Shown here in pieces: positions 35,601 through 48,200 of a stretch of 64,000 nucleotides of DNA (position 1 is its first letter; each line of letters starts with the position of its first letter). The stretch covers positions 31,759,501 to 31,823,500 of the forward strand of contig OX344749.2 in the NCBI GenBank assembly GCA_947034885.2, read 5' to 3'. The notes beneath the pieces were generated by a model. The model saw nothing but the letters and a program-made list of their open reading frames with translations. It was not told where the DNA came from and ran no database searches. Position numbers and translations under genes: made by a program. This stretch comes from Thuidium tamariscinum (Eukaryota; Streptophyta; Bryopsida; Hypnales; Thuidiaceae).

Positions 35601-36262
35601 TCAGCATTCTTCTTTTCAAATACGTCTCGATACTCCTCGTATTCTGCTGGTAACTTGGTTGATTTTTGAATGGGTTGAGATGTCGGGGTTGCATAAATCG
35701 CAAATATATTCCCTTTCTTGGTGGCTCTCATAAACGCTCGGGCACCGACCATCAACGGAACTTTGACCTTGGACTCTTGGATTTGGAGAGAATGTGGATT
35801 TGGAATAATTCTAGGATGTTTAGACGAAATATGAGAAACTACGGTTCGATATGTTAGCTTTTGCTTTTTCCAATCTATATCTGGATTGATCATTTCTAAC
35901 CAAGAGAGGCCTAAGACGAGAGGATTAGAAGGAGAATTAATAATATTGAATACAATAGTACTTCGGTGCCCTTCTAAGATAATGTCTAAGGGTTTAGTTT
36001 CATGAGTGACATCTCTTGAGATCAAGGGTCTACCATTGATAACCTCTACCGCCACAGGGTATCTTTTACGGACTATAGGAAGATTATGACATTTTACAAG
36101 GTCTCTATCAATGAAGCAAACAGAGGCTCTAAAATCTAACAAGGCTTTAACCTTTATGCTATGTGGATGAAAATCTATTTTAAGCGGGATATTAAAACAA
36201 CGAGAAGGTTCAGAAGATAAGATAGGACCTGCTGATGTGGCAATACTTGTCAGCCGCACGGT
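32612..36262 (-). pseudogene. pol of the Ty3/gypsy element (PR-RT-RH-IN-chromodomain)
   Basis: Protease region near 36,130: the catalytic D-S/T-G motif reads LLDFRAS, so it is altered. The reverse transcriptase runs from about 35,450 to 34,950 with the YLDD catalytic motif present; a TGA at 35116-35114 breaks it just upstream of that motif. RNase H follows (LETDASD present, but YTNHKNLEY has N where D is usual). A TAG at 33880-33878 precedes integrase. The integrase zinc finger has CDTY in place of CxxC. Its core holds SMDFIVGLP and ISDRGTQF, and it is broken by TGA at 33451-33449 and TAG at 33346-33344. The last block, 33310-32612, ends in a chromodomain (about 32,800-32,640; EYLVHWQGYDVSERTWEP). 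Non-functional as it stands. Confidence 0.9.
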
Positions 36263-36264
36263 CC

Positions 36265-37260
36265 CTAATGTGGCTGGCTGTTGTCGTTTTCCGACTCGTT
36301 TTCTTCGTGTCTTGTCTCCAAACTATTTGACGTGCTCCGAAATTTGTATGGCTTTGGTCCCTGAATTTTCACAGGGCAGTTCCTCACGGCATGGTCCTTG
36401 CCTCTACAATATAAACACAAGTGTTCCCTACAACATCGCTCTTTCTCTTCTTCGGTTAACTTCTTAACCCTCGAAGTATCGATTTGTATAGGCTCTGCGG
36501 TGGAAGTACTCGAAGATGTTTGGCGGATAGGAGCTGCGTAATCTGCTCGATATGATCTGAAGAGCAATCGTCGCTCTTGTCGTTGCTCGAACAGTCGATT
36601 GTCGTAGTCGATTGCTTGAGTAATGGCTTCTGACAAAGTTGTTGGTTTAGGCAAATTCAACAACAAGGTTTTGATATCGTCGCGGAGTCCCCATCGAAAC
36701 ATGGTGATGAGAGCCGTATCGTCCCAATTGAGGTCACAAGTAAGTTATTGGAATTCTGCAACATATGCTGAAGCTGGGCGCGATCGTTGTTGTAGCATTC
36801 GAAATTTTGTTGTTGCTATAAGGGTTCGATCTCTTTCTCCAAACGTTCTGCTGAATTCTTCCAAGAATTGATCAAGGTTTGCGAGAAGCAGAGAATCCTT
36901 CTCCAATAATGACGAAAACGAAGATAATGCAGTTCCGGCGAGCAACGTTCCAATGAGTCCGATTCTTGTTTCTTCTGTTGAGTATTTATGTGGTTGAAGA
37001 CGGAAGATAAATCGAACTTGATTGACAAAATCTCGAAGTTTCGTTTGATCTCCGTCAAACTTCTCTGGCAAACTTATTCGAGGTTCTTTTGGCGCTTGTA
37101 CTGCTTGCGGGACTGGATTTGGTGCGGGAGCTGAAACTTGAATTGGAGTGTGAATAGCTTGGAGTTGCTACATGGCATTTCGTAGGTGAGCATTCTCTTG
37201 TTGTAGTTGTTGCAGTACGGCAATCACATCGTGCATTTGGAGGTTGGGAACGTCACCCAT
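36265..37260 (-). pseudogene. gag of the Ty3/gypsy element
   Basis: The frame begins at about 37,260 (MGDVPNLQMHD) with a retrotransposon gag domain (PEKFDGDQTKLRDFVNQV) and a CCHC zinc knuckle (CLYCRGKDHAVRNCPVK) near 36,400. It is interrupted by TAG at 37170-37168 and TAA at 36747-36745. The gag frame ends at 36265, and the protease-RT frame continues in a different frame immediately downstream, as in many gypsy elements, or because of an indel. Confidence 0.85.
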
Positions 37261-37608
37261 CTTGAATTCGATATGCTTAGAGGCTCACAAATAAATAAAG
37301 TAGCAGATCTTCGCGTCTTGTACTCTTGGGATGATTACCGGAAGTGAAGACCTCAAAAAATTCAGATAGAACTCCTCGCTTCTATATCGAATGATGATAT
37401 TTCTGAGTTCAGTCTTTGGTCTAAAGAGGAATTGTACTTCTAAAACAACTGGACTTGATGAAATAGGAAGACGATTCAAGTCCATATACTATCTTTTATG
37501 GAAGATGACTGTAGAAGAAATACCAGCTTAGAAGTGGGTAATCCACAACCTTTAAGATGTCTCGACTCGTTGGAGAAGAGGGGTAATTCACACTCTATCT
37601 TCCAAAAG

Positions 37609-37624
37609 TAGACTCTGATATCAA
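37609..37624 (-). other. Possible degenerate primer binding site
   Basis: On the minus strand, TTGATATCAGAGTC resembles the initiator-Met tRNA primer site usual in plant gypsy elements (TGGTATCAGAGC). It lies about 30 bp inside the 5' LTR instead of next to it, so the assignment is tentative. Confidence 0.35.
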
Positions 37625-37653
37625 GAAGGACTAAGAAAGTACTCTCTTCAAAC

Positions 37654-38344
37654 TGTTGCAGACGGCAACTCTTGGACGGAACCAAGATCAGAATCGAGGT
37701 GAAACCTCAAACAAGGACAAGATTGGACTAGAAGTGAGGGGATTCCTCACAAGTGACTCAAACTACAACTCAAAGTAAGAGAACTAGAAGATGTATTGAT
37801 AACATGAAGTCAATACAAGGCTAGGGTACAACTGGTATTGAAGAGAGTGAGGAGCAACGGCCCTCAACTCTCTACTTATACTAGATTTATGAAAATTTTC
37901 GGAGTAAGGTCCTAGAGACCTTAGGAAGCACCTATGGGACCTTCCGAAAGCTTATGGAAGCTTTCGGAATCTAGGAAGGTCAAGCGGAACCTTCCGGAAG
38001 CTTATAGAAGCTTTTGGAAGTTTGTGGAAGCTTTTGGAAGTTTGTGGAAGCTTTTGGAAGTTTGTGGAAGTTTGTGGAAGTTTGTGGAAGTTTGTGGAAG
38101 TTTGTGGAAGTTTGTGGAAGTTTGTGGAAGTTTGTGGAAGTTTGTGGAAGCTTCCAGAAACTTCAAGAATTATACGAAAGCTTGTGAAAGCTTCTGAAAA
38201 CTATTGGAAAGTTCTAGATACTAGTCAAAAGTTCTAGAACCTTCTAGAAGTTACTTTAAACTATTAACCACTAAATTATGCCATTATAGGTCTCACGGGA
38301 ATCCGTAGAATGTGGATGAAATCCGGTATGACACGTCCGTGACA
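37654..38344 (-). repeat. 5' LTR (right copy), with expanded minisatellite
   Basis: 691 bp, starting TGTCACGGACGTG on the minus strand. It is 100 bp longer than the other LTR because of an expanded 10 bp repeat: nine uninterrupted TTTGTGGAAG units at 38061-38150 plus two more interspersed with CTTTTGGAAG just upstream. Confidence 0.93.
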
Positions 38345-38349
38345 ACCAC

Positions 38350-39576
38350 TCAGTTCATTAGTGACTAAATTGAACCAATTGCCTAGCTGCAAATATCATC
38401 CATCCAAATTTTAATTTCTTGGTACAACAAGCACTTGAAATTCCCCTAACCCCTTAGTGAACCATAATTTCAATACCTCTAAGAATTCAGTGTTATTTTA
38501 CTGTACAATTCATAGATTAAAACTATACTAAGCATACTATGAAAAGTTCAAATTTTTGGAGGGGAATTTTGGTGAGGCTACTTTAAAAAAAATAATAAAT
38601 TTTAGTATTTTTGTATACCCTTCGTTATTTTTAAAGTCTAAAAGCTCATTACATGGATGCTAATTTACTTTGAAGGGTTGTATAAAATTTACCTCCAATG
38701 CAATTAAAATTACCCTTCATTAGTTTGCACGTTGACATCAAAGAAATGGGGAGTGCACCCCTCGGGTGTGTATCATAGACTTTGCGAATTGAAGTGCGTC
38801 AATATTCAATACAGTACTAGAATTTGTACATGTTCCTCAAATCCAACTTAATTGCAATTCATAAATATATATGAAATCCATTCTATATTGTTTGAATAGA
38901 ACCTTTTCTTGCTATACATTCATGCATTAGAAGAGATTTGAGGGCAATAGGAGACTACGAGTTTTTAAATGTAGTGAACGCAAAATTTGCCGTAGAAATG
39001 TAGAACCAGGCTCCACTGATGTAGTCGAGAGTGTGCCATGTCACCGATTTAAAAAAAAAAATTTGGACTTCTTTTTGCATTTTAGGACAAAATTTAAAAA
39101 AAATAAAAAATAGCTGGCCTGATAGTGTTGGGAACAATTTTGGGAATAGGGCTCTTGTAGTCTCTTATTGCCCTCAAATCCCCTCTAATGGAAGGTCATT
39201 TGAGGGCCATCCCCATGCATGATCTTTGTATTTCTAGAAAGAAAAAATCTGTCAATAATGGCTGAATTTTTGAAAATAAATAAATAAATATTCAAAAATT
39301 ATTAAAACTATTAAAAATCTAAAATTGATTTTAATTTTAATTTTTGAAATTTTAATTTAGTTTAGTTTTTTAAATTAAAGAGATTTTTTTTACATGTTAG
39401 ATTCTTGACTATGTTAGATTGATGATGTTGGATGTTTCTATAGTTTGGGAATTCAATAGAACTTATGGTCTTCTCATGCCCCCAAATCTCTCCTAATGTA
39501 TCATTTATAACTAGTTGATGTTGTTTATGAGAAGATTGCCTCAATCTTAAAGTAAGACCTAATTAAAAGATCAAAG
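38350..39576. other. AT-rich intergenic
   Basis: No gene seen; homopolymer-rich stretches of A and T. Confidence 0.5.
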
Positions 39577-39713
39577 GTTGTTATTATGTGAGTCTAAAAG
39601 TGTGAGCCTATGAGCCTAAAAGACTATATACCTATAGTATAAGTGTCTTTACTCTAGTCTCACATGCTCACATTTTCATGCTCACATTTTCATGTTCACA
39701 TACTAACACCATT
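39577..39713. mobile_element. MITE relic, Mutator-like (copy 4, shortened)
   Basis: Begins TTGTTATTATGTGAGTCTAA and ends TCACATACTAACACCATTG; contains GTGTGAGCCTATGAGCCTAA, close to the inner end of the element at 858-1092. The 3' side has a threefold imperfect repeat of GCTCACATTTTCAT. Confidence 0.5.
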
Positions 39714-39912
39714 GTTTAGAGATCTACTACATTGTTGAAGATATTCTATTGTATTCATATGATGATGTTATACAACATCCAATTTTAATCTTTCTATGAA
39801 CTATTTGCATTAGTGCGGACATCACTTGCTTTGTCACATCTAAAATATTGATTTTTGTCTTTATAAGGATGAGGGACATGGGCAAAAGTTAGCAGAATGA
39901 CAAGTAGTTTTT

Positions 39913-40229
39913 ATAAGAGGTTTTTTCGGGGTATTGAGAGACTCTTTCAGCCTCATTCCCCTTTTGTGAACCAGCCACCGCTGATCAGAATAAAAAAATA
40001 TTAAAAAAATAAAAATATTAAAAAAATAAAAATATTAAAAAAATGAAAAAATAATAATTAAAAAATAATTTTTTTATTTTTTTAATAATTTTTTTTAAAA
40101 TTTAATAAAATATTATTATCTGATGTGGCAGTCTCTGTGCCACATCAAATCTGCTGTTGGGACTGTTTCCAGCGAGTTCCCACAGTCTAGGAACTCGCAG
40201 TCTCCCAACATGGTGAGAAAACCTCTTAT
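39913..40229. mobile_element. About 317 bp inverted-repeat element with AT core
   Basis: The left end ATAAGAGGTTTTTTCGGGGT and the right end read inward (ATAAGAGGTTTTCTCACCAT) match over about 30 bp, with GAGACT further in. The core (39,985-40,110) is an AAAAATATTAAAAA tandem followed by a T-rich counterpart that can fold back. Target duplication not clear. Confidence 0.5.
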
Positions 40230-41850
40230 GGCCCATTCTCCTACATTGATTTTGACAATGATTCTTTCTAATCCCCAATTTTTACATGTCAAAATAGTAA
40301 AACATTTCAACTTTGAAACCTTTAAAGTCCTAGACCTCCAATCAACAATCATTGATAGTGAGAAAACAATGAATTCCAATGTACTATATTATTTTTTGTA
40401 ATGTTTTAATTTTTTAATAATTTGCAAATAGAATTAATTTTGAAAATTTAATAGAAAATGTACAAACATTTTTAGATTCCAAATTTTTTCAATTTTTTCA
40501 TAATTTGTAAAGTTTTAGTTTTTGAAAAAAAAATTAAAAAATTTATAACTCTAAAAACTTTTCACTCTTATTGAATGACTTTAGTCATGGTATATGCTTT
40601 AGCTTTGTGGCATTAAAATTCTATGGCTTTCATATCACATATCTTCAAATTTGAACCCTAAATTCTTCAATACAAAATAATAGGACCTTAAAGGCCATCA
40701 TTTGAATTTGAAGTCATAAAATCATAAGATTGAAAAATAAAAAGATATAATCAAGTAGATTAGACTTTGAAGAGTTATAGCCTAATGCATTTTAGATGAA
40801 TGAAAAAAATGACTTTAAGTAGGGCAAGCACTAACATGCCTGTGAGACTAAAAGGTAGAAACTAACCAACAATAACAAAGTGACATGTCGAAATGGTGGA
40901 TGGGGCTTCTCACTTTGTTTAATAATGAATGAAATGTTTTTTTTGTTCATCTATTAACCATAGTGTTTGACCTTGTTACATTAGTTACAATGTAAACTCC
41001 TACAATGCAAATATGAAACTATTACATAGTGTTACATTTGAATGGATTCCTTTTAGGCAATGTTTAATTTGACACAAATTTCAAGAGGTAAAATTGTCTA
41101 GTGGATGACTTTTTCAAAACCTCTAAAAATAGAGATTTCATCTATTTTTTCTAAATATAACATTGTAGAAACATGATCCGTATAGAATAACCTTTAAAAA
41201 CCTACACTTCGTCCAATTCATCATATTGACAAGTAATACCAAGTGTGAGTTTTAAAATTCAGTCTTCATAGACAATTTTTCTATATGAATGATAGTTTTA
41301 AGATAACTACTTTGATGATAGGATGACATCTTTTGACAATTAACAATAACCTCTAGTAAAAAAATACTCCCTATGTCCTTCTAGAAACCTCAAAAAAATT
41401 TCCTATGTGGGACTAATTGTATTTTAGTCTTTGAGTTATTGCTCCACGCATTAAAAAACCAATAGCCCATCTCCTAAAACTATGCAAATCTCTTGCATAA
41501 GCATTGTTGTTCAAGCACCAAAAATCCATGTGAAAAATATCATACTTTAGCATTGTTTGTGAATATTGGTAGCTCATCATTCTTGATGACTTTAAGGTTC
41601 TGGCAACAATGAAAGCCTAGCCTACTTTCATGAACAAATCTTTATAGTGTCAAAGTAGTTTTGGAATCCTTCGTCAATACAATTATTTGAAGAAGTAACA
41701 AGTAAAATGTGTCTTATATGGGCAAGGCCAAGCTTGCTGGGAGAAATAATGCTCTCTGCCCTTGCCCTAGCCCTTGCCCTTGTCCCTACAAGGTCATTCA
41801 ATACACCCAATAGTCAAAAGTAGCAAACATAGCTTTAGTCAAACCAAAAT
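40230..41850. other. AT-rich intergenic upstream of E(z)
   Basis: No gene seen. A short GCCCTTGCCCTAGCCCTT-type imperfect repeat lies near 41,760-41,790. The composition rises in GC from about 41,990, which marks the promoter and leader of the next gene. Confidence 0.5.
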
Positions 41851-42265
41851 TGTGCTTGATTTACAGGTCAAAATCAGTAAATAGTGTTTAATAGTGGGAC
41901 GCAAATTGTGCTTAATTTGGAGTTTTTTAAAGGCCGGGACAGAGGATTGCATTTTGCAATGAAATTTCTTTAACATGGGTAAAAGAAGAAGTAAAAAAGG
42001 TTGACTCCGCGGTCCTAGACTCCGTCCGCAAGGGTTAAAGAGAAACTCAAGTCCGTCCGTCTTGGTTGGCTCCGTCCTCCGTCCTCCGTCCATTCCAGCC
42101 AGTTTTGCGCCCTCACTCAACACTCCCGTCTTCTCTCCCGTTGTCGTTGTGTTCTATAAGCTGCTCTCGCTTCGAGCCTCCCGAAGCTTGTGTTTTGGTT
42201 TCGGTTTCTGGTCGTGTAGCTTTTCCCTGCCTGGCGCGATCTTTTCTCCCACGGCTTCTTCGGTG

Positions 42266-45200
42266 ATGGCGTCCTCAAGCCTCGCCATCACGGGGAAGGA
42301 TCAGGTATCGTGTTTTAAAAACATTTTATGCTGTTTTTTTCACGGTGGTGTGGAATTTACGGGCTTGCTGAGAGAGTTGGGTTTGTGGTTTTCATTGTCT
42401 TCTCTGAGTATGAGATAGTGAATGCTTCGGTGAAACAGTTCATGCGACGAATTTCGTTGATTTCGGAACCTTTGATGTCCATGTATGGTTTTTTATTTCG
42501 ATACATTATGGTGGGAGTAGTGGGTAAGTTACCAAAACGCTCCGAAGAGGAAACATGAAGTATAAATCAAGAGGAGAGAACGACGTGGACGTTGCGAAGT
42601 TTTTCGAGTGTATGCAGAGATAATAGCATCGTGGCTAGTGGTAGCGATAGAGTTCGTCAGGCATTGCGAGTCAAGAGAAAATGGGCATTACGGTTTATGT
42701 GCAAAGGTGAAAACAGTGTCGTCTTTGGTGGACTGTATGAACTGTAAGATTTGTGGGACCACTGAGTAGCTTATTCCAGAACCTCTGAATCATCTGGAGA
42801 ACTCGATTACTGTCACATGCAGAGAAGTAAGTCAAGTTCTGCAACTTTGCAGAAGTCTTACCTGGTTTGGTTGTATAGGCGGTGTAATCAGACTTTAGAG
42901 TGTGTATCTCGTTGCATATCTCGATTGCTTCTTCCCTTGGACGAGTCTACACGATTGTGTTTGGGAGCCACAATGACCATTCGTGCTTGGATGGTTGCTA
43001 GTTGATTGTTGCTATGTGATCCTTGCTATTGATAGCATTGACCTAATTTTCCTCGCGTCTGATCTTAAAGCGGGGTGATCAGGAGTATGAGGAGGAAGAT
43101 GAAGAAGATTTAAGTGTGGAGCGCGTTGCAAGTGCTATTCAGATTCTGGCTGAGCAAGTGCTCTGTGAACGGGAAGCGTATGTGAAGGTGATGGATTCTC
43201 TTGATGCAACCTGATTGTGTTGTGGGCTTACTACTTGTGGTTATGCTACAACTGTGGTGCTATTTCTTTCCGTGAAGCTTTTCATGTAATTCTGGCTGAG
43301 AAGCTCCCAAGAGGGTAACATTACTAATTAGACGTGCGACACAAAGAATCAAATGTTTGTATAAACTTTATATTTGCCTAACCGGATTTCGTGGGCAAGA
43401 GGCGTTGCACACGGGGATCTGTCTGTAGAAATGGCGAAAATAGGTAGGTGGTTTGTTATTATCTAATAATTCCACATTTCGGAAAAATGAGGTGCAAGAT
43501 AATGGAATAGCTTGTCTCCGGTTGAAGGATTTGTGATATGGCTTCTTCTAACCCTTCGAAGTGTTTACCTTGGCCCATGAAGTTGAATTTTTTTTTTCGT
43601 TCCGATCAGTTTCACTAACTTGGTTCTTTGGATATAACTTGGCTTTGACCCCATATGTTTTCATAAGAATTAGTGAAATAGAGATTGAACGGCTGAGCTC
43701 TGTAGTGACTGGTTGTCTTGTCTGATTGATGATGCAGCGACGTGTACTCGCAAATAAGGAGCGATTGAGCGGTTATATAGGGAATTTCTTAAAACTTGAT
43801 GAGGAGCGCAAGCGGATATGGAAATATAACGAAACTTCTAGTTTCTTCTCCCTTTGTTTAAAGAGTCATCAAACTTATGGAGCCTTGAATGGCTCTGGAG
43901 AATCCTCTGGAGATAACGATGGCAGATTAGCGACACTAGAGTCCAATGGCGCAGACAAACCGATATCCATTATTTTTGGATTTCAAACTGGTGGCAAGAC
44001 AACCGTTCGATCTGTGAAGCTACCCAAAGTTGAAAATGTGCCACCCTATACAACATGGATCTATCTAGACAGGTTATTCAAACTATCTCCATCTGTTTTT
44101 CTTAGCATATTGCCAAGACCTCAGAATTCCAGATGCTGTAGTATGGATCTTTGATATAGATGTTAAATGGCATGCAAGTTGTCCGAAATTATAATCTGCA
44201 ACTGTTTCTAATTACAAGAATGTCTTTCGAGTAACTGCACTGTGAACTGGACTCGTCTTTATTATTTCGATTGAAGTGAGGCTGGTTGGTGGTGTGACAT
44301 ATCAGGAATCAACGCATGACGGAAGATCAATCCGTAGTAGGACGCCGTCGAATTTACTACGACAGCTTTGACAACGAAACCCGTATTGCAAGTGACAGTG
44401 AAGAAGAAGATACTGGAGATGATGATGACAAAGACGAGCCTACGCATGATTTCAGCAAGGCTGAAGACTCTCTGATTTGGTACTTAGTTTCTCTACTTTG
44501 CTGGCATTATTTTGTATTTCTTTACTGTCCTTCAGAATCGTCTTATCCCTACAAGTAGTGCGCATGTTTAGAGGTTTAGTTAGGATTTAACCTTATTTTT
44601 TTAAGTTTACTAGATGTCAATTTACTCGGGATCTGGTGTGTTTGTCTTTCTGGATTTTTTATGGAACCAGCTTATTATTATCATTTGAATATTTGTAAAC
44701 CAACCAGAATGTTGGAGGGGTGAGGTGCTTCATTTCTATACGTTTGCAAACAGGATGAGTGTTCGAGAGCTTGGAAAGAAGGCAATGGTTTTGACTGAGC
44801 TGTCTGAAGTGCTTGAGATATCTACTGAGGAGATCGAGGTATGAAGAAGCCACACTGCAGTAGATAATTAGATCCGCAAGCACAACCTTAGGGTGCGAAA
44901 TGAAAACTTGAATCACACCCAGGAGTCCTTTGTAGGTGACTCTTGAGGGTATATGTGTAACCCTAAATGCCCATGCCAAAGATAGACATTCTACATTGAA
45001 AGCTAATAGTCGACTGCAGTAAGTTTCAAAACATTTTCTATAGTTCAATAATTTAGGACATGAAGTCTTCTTTCTATAGATGCATTTTATAATCGAAGCT
45101 TTCTAAATTACTGTATACAACTCCTCTACATTAGCTGCCATCTTGTCCATTTGGGCACTTAGGGGTTAAGTGAACTGCAAGAGTGGCTTGACATGCAAGC

Positions 45201-48200
45201 TCGTAGGATTCGTGTTTGATTTATTTTGGGTTCGTATTTTGCATATGTCATTGTACACAACATCGATTTCAATTATCCAGCTTTCTTTTCTTTCAGGCTA
45301 GGTCTGACATCTTGAGGGAATCTTACAAGAATGAGGGAACTGAGTTGCGACTATTAAATTCTGGAGGTGAGTCCGGATCTGGAATCTCGTCACAGAGTAG
45401 GAGAGTCTCTCCCACCTCTGAGCTTGCACAAGGCTCTTTGAATGGGACCAGTAACGGAGTTTCGAGAGCTCTTGTTGTGTTCAATCCGGGAAAGGAGACC
45501 GTGTGTGAAGAAAGCGAATTTCAAGCTACTCTTGAGAATGGAAAGAGATCCCGTTCCCCAGAAACGGATGAGGATGATAAGAATGAGCCAAAAGATCTCC
45601 TTACTGCTATGGATTCTTTTGACAATTTGTTTTGCAGGCGCTGTTTGGTACGAGCTCTACCTCTTCTCTTCTTTCCCAGTCCGGTGATATCTCCAAATTT
45701 GTGTTTCCGACTAGAGTTGAATTTTAATACCACAGCTGCTCTATTGTTGCAGGTTTTCGATTGCCGGTTACACGGCTGCTCTCAGGCTATTGTCCATCCT
45801 GTAAGTCGAAGTTCTGCTCTGTTATTTCATAGCATCTTCACCTTTTGCTATATCTGTGTGATATTTGGACATTAAATATAGACTTCACTTTAGGGTGAAG
45901 GCTTTGAAAATTTCTGCTCCTTCTGCTCTTTGTTCCTCTGAGCAGTTCAGGTTCCTAACAAGTGGTAGAGGAATTGTACTTTTGTTGGCTTGCAGAGCGA
46001 AAGGCAACAACCATGGAGTGGTGCAGAAGAAGCAATGTCCACACCTTGCGGCAAGGATTGCTATCTGTTGGTAAGTTTGACTCCTCCTTGGGCTACACTG
46101 TTTATGAGATACAGTGTAAGTTGGTGACTCTAAATACGAACTACACCATACAAATGTAAACCACCCTACTAATATTAATGACATGGTTTAATGAATTGCA
46201 TCTCTTGTAAAGCGATTCACTATGACTTTGTTGGTAATGCGACTCTAATTCTCGGAAGTAGTGTGGATAGGAAGCTGTTTAATGAACTAGTGGTGACGAA
46301 ATTTCTTGGTTTTACTATGGTTATATGTATTTGATTTTCGAGTTTTTCATTTGCGTGGTTTGAAGTCAATGATATGTACCATATTGCACCAATCCACGCT
46401 TAAGCTTATATTGCGCTAAGTGAGGTTAAGTGTGGTGACAGACCGATCCAAACTACATAACAAAGCTTAGACTTGGTCTTTCCGCTCCTCCGCAACCAGC
46501 CGTTGATGGAACAGGTGTCGAAACTTCGGAGTGCCCAGAACAGGAGCCAATCACCACTAACACTCTCGACGATGATATGGGTGCCTCAGCAAGATTTGCG
46601 AAGAGGTCAAGAACGTCAAGCAGAGAACGGTCGTGCTCCTCTGAAACACAAGTATTGGCTTCATCAACAATACTTGAGTCAGCAGTGGGCCAACAGCCTG
46701 CTCGTATTGGGTTGGTAACAGCAGACCCACCTAAGGTAGTCTTAAAAGAGAAGAAATTGGATAAACGACCAAGTGCCACTCGCAGGTCACTTTCACGCCG
46801 TGTGAAACAAAATTACCCACGAAGGGATACGGCTACTCTTTTGAAGCCACAGTTAAGCCAGGGAGAGTCCATCATCTCTATTGACAGTGATAGTCAGGAC
46901 TATCCAAAGGATGCGACACCCCGTCTTAAGGTATTTTTTGTGCGACTCATCCACGTATATGAGTGTTTCTATGCTTGTTATCTGCGGAACAGTCTTAAAA
47001 GCTCACCGTACGATCATGATATGCATGAATCTGTTGTTATCATTTTTTCCAGTTTTCAGGGCTTATTAGAATATTTTGGACATAGCCAATTTAGAGTGCT
47101 ACCTTCGCTTTGCACAGTGGGTCTGAATAGTGTGCATTTAACAACTCTGGTATAATGTACATCTGGGTGTTAGTACGCAGAATTACCATGCATGATTTTC
47201 CAAATTCTTGAATGCTATGACGAGCTGGTATTCCTCATGTATCAGGAGGAAGAGAACTCCCATCAAGAGGCCTTCAAGGGAAAAGAGGTGGTGCAAGGCA
47301 AGCTGTCTTCAAAGGGGTCGTGGACAGTGAACGACGGCGACATTGAGTGCAATGATCCTGGAGAAGATGATACATCGCGAGAAGGTGAAACTGCTGATGA
47401 GAAGTTTGCCTTAGTGCCGGTACCTGAAGTCCTGTGTTATAAAGAGGGACAAGATGTAGCTGCAGGTGATAGAGCTGAAATTGAAGTCGGTGTTGGCTGG
47501 AGTGAAATGGAGATGGGCTTGTATGAGAAGGGCTTGCAAATTTTTGGCAGAAACAGGTATCACATACCTCTTTGTGATTGTGATATAATGTCGAAATTAT
47601 CCTAGGCATGGGAGTTCTTTCGAACTACAGAGTTTCCTCTAATAAATGAACGAAGGCAGCTGTCTCTAATTTGCATGAAGCAGGTTTGTTTTTGGGCAAA
47701 TATTGTCTGTCACAATGGTCCATATCAGATCCTTTATCCTCTTGTTGGTGATCCAAAATAGGGGCGCTGTTGTTACTGCAGTTGTCTGATAGCTCGCAAT
47801 TTGCTCCAAGACTGCAAGACGTGTGCGGAGGTGGCCAAGTACACACTAGAGCTTGACGCTGCTGGGCCTGGTGGTGTCCGTCGAATTGCTGACAGTTTGG
47901 TACGAATTGGAACTTTCCATCTTTGTATTACATTTGAAGTGAACTGTTTTGGTGAAAGTTTTCTGGTGTCCTTTTTAACGTCTCTATTGTTGCTCATGAC
48001 ATTCACACGCATATAGTTGAGCAAGACATGAAGTAACAGGAATAGATCCAACAGGCATGAGCATTGTTTGGCATTGGCAGACACTTGGGAACTATTTAAG
48101 ATCTCTTGTTAGTGAACGCATCCTGATTTTAAACGGACTATGTCTGCCGTCAACTAACATTCGGCATATTTGTCAAATCACGTTGTGTGCAGGATATAGA

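Larger units (their letters stand above)
31490..38344 (-). mobile_element. Ty3/gypsy LTR retrotransposon, chromovirus, inactivated
   Basis: A complete 6.86 kb element on the minus strand with two LTRs, an internal gag-pol order of gag, protease, reverse transcriptase, RNase H, integrase, and a chromodomain at the C-terminus of integrase. It is flanked by GCCAC (31485-31489) and ACCAC (38345-38349), a 5 bp duplication with one mismatch. The order of domains and the chromodomain place it in the chromovirus branch of plant Ty3/gypsy elements. In-frame stops and altered catalytic residues show it cannot make its own enzymes. The two LTRs differ by only about 3 percent apart from a repeat-length change, by my visual count. 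Confidence 0.93.

Noticed and set aside
42062-42418. 118-codon frame over the start of the E(z) gene
   Set aside because: It reads the leader and first intron in frames that do not continue; the short first exon [13 protein letters not shown] has a proper donor and phase.
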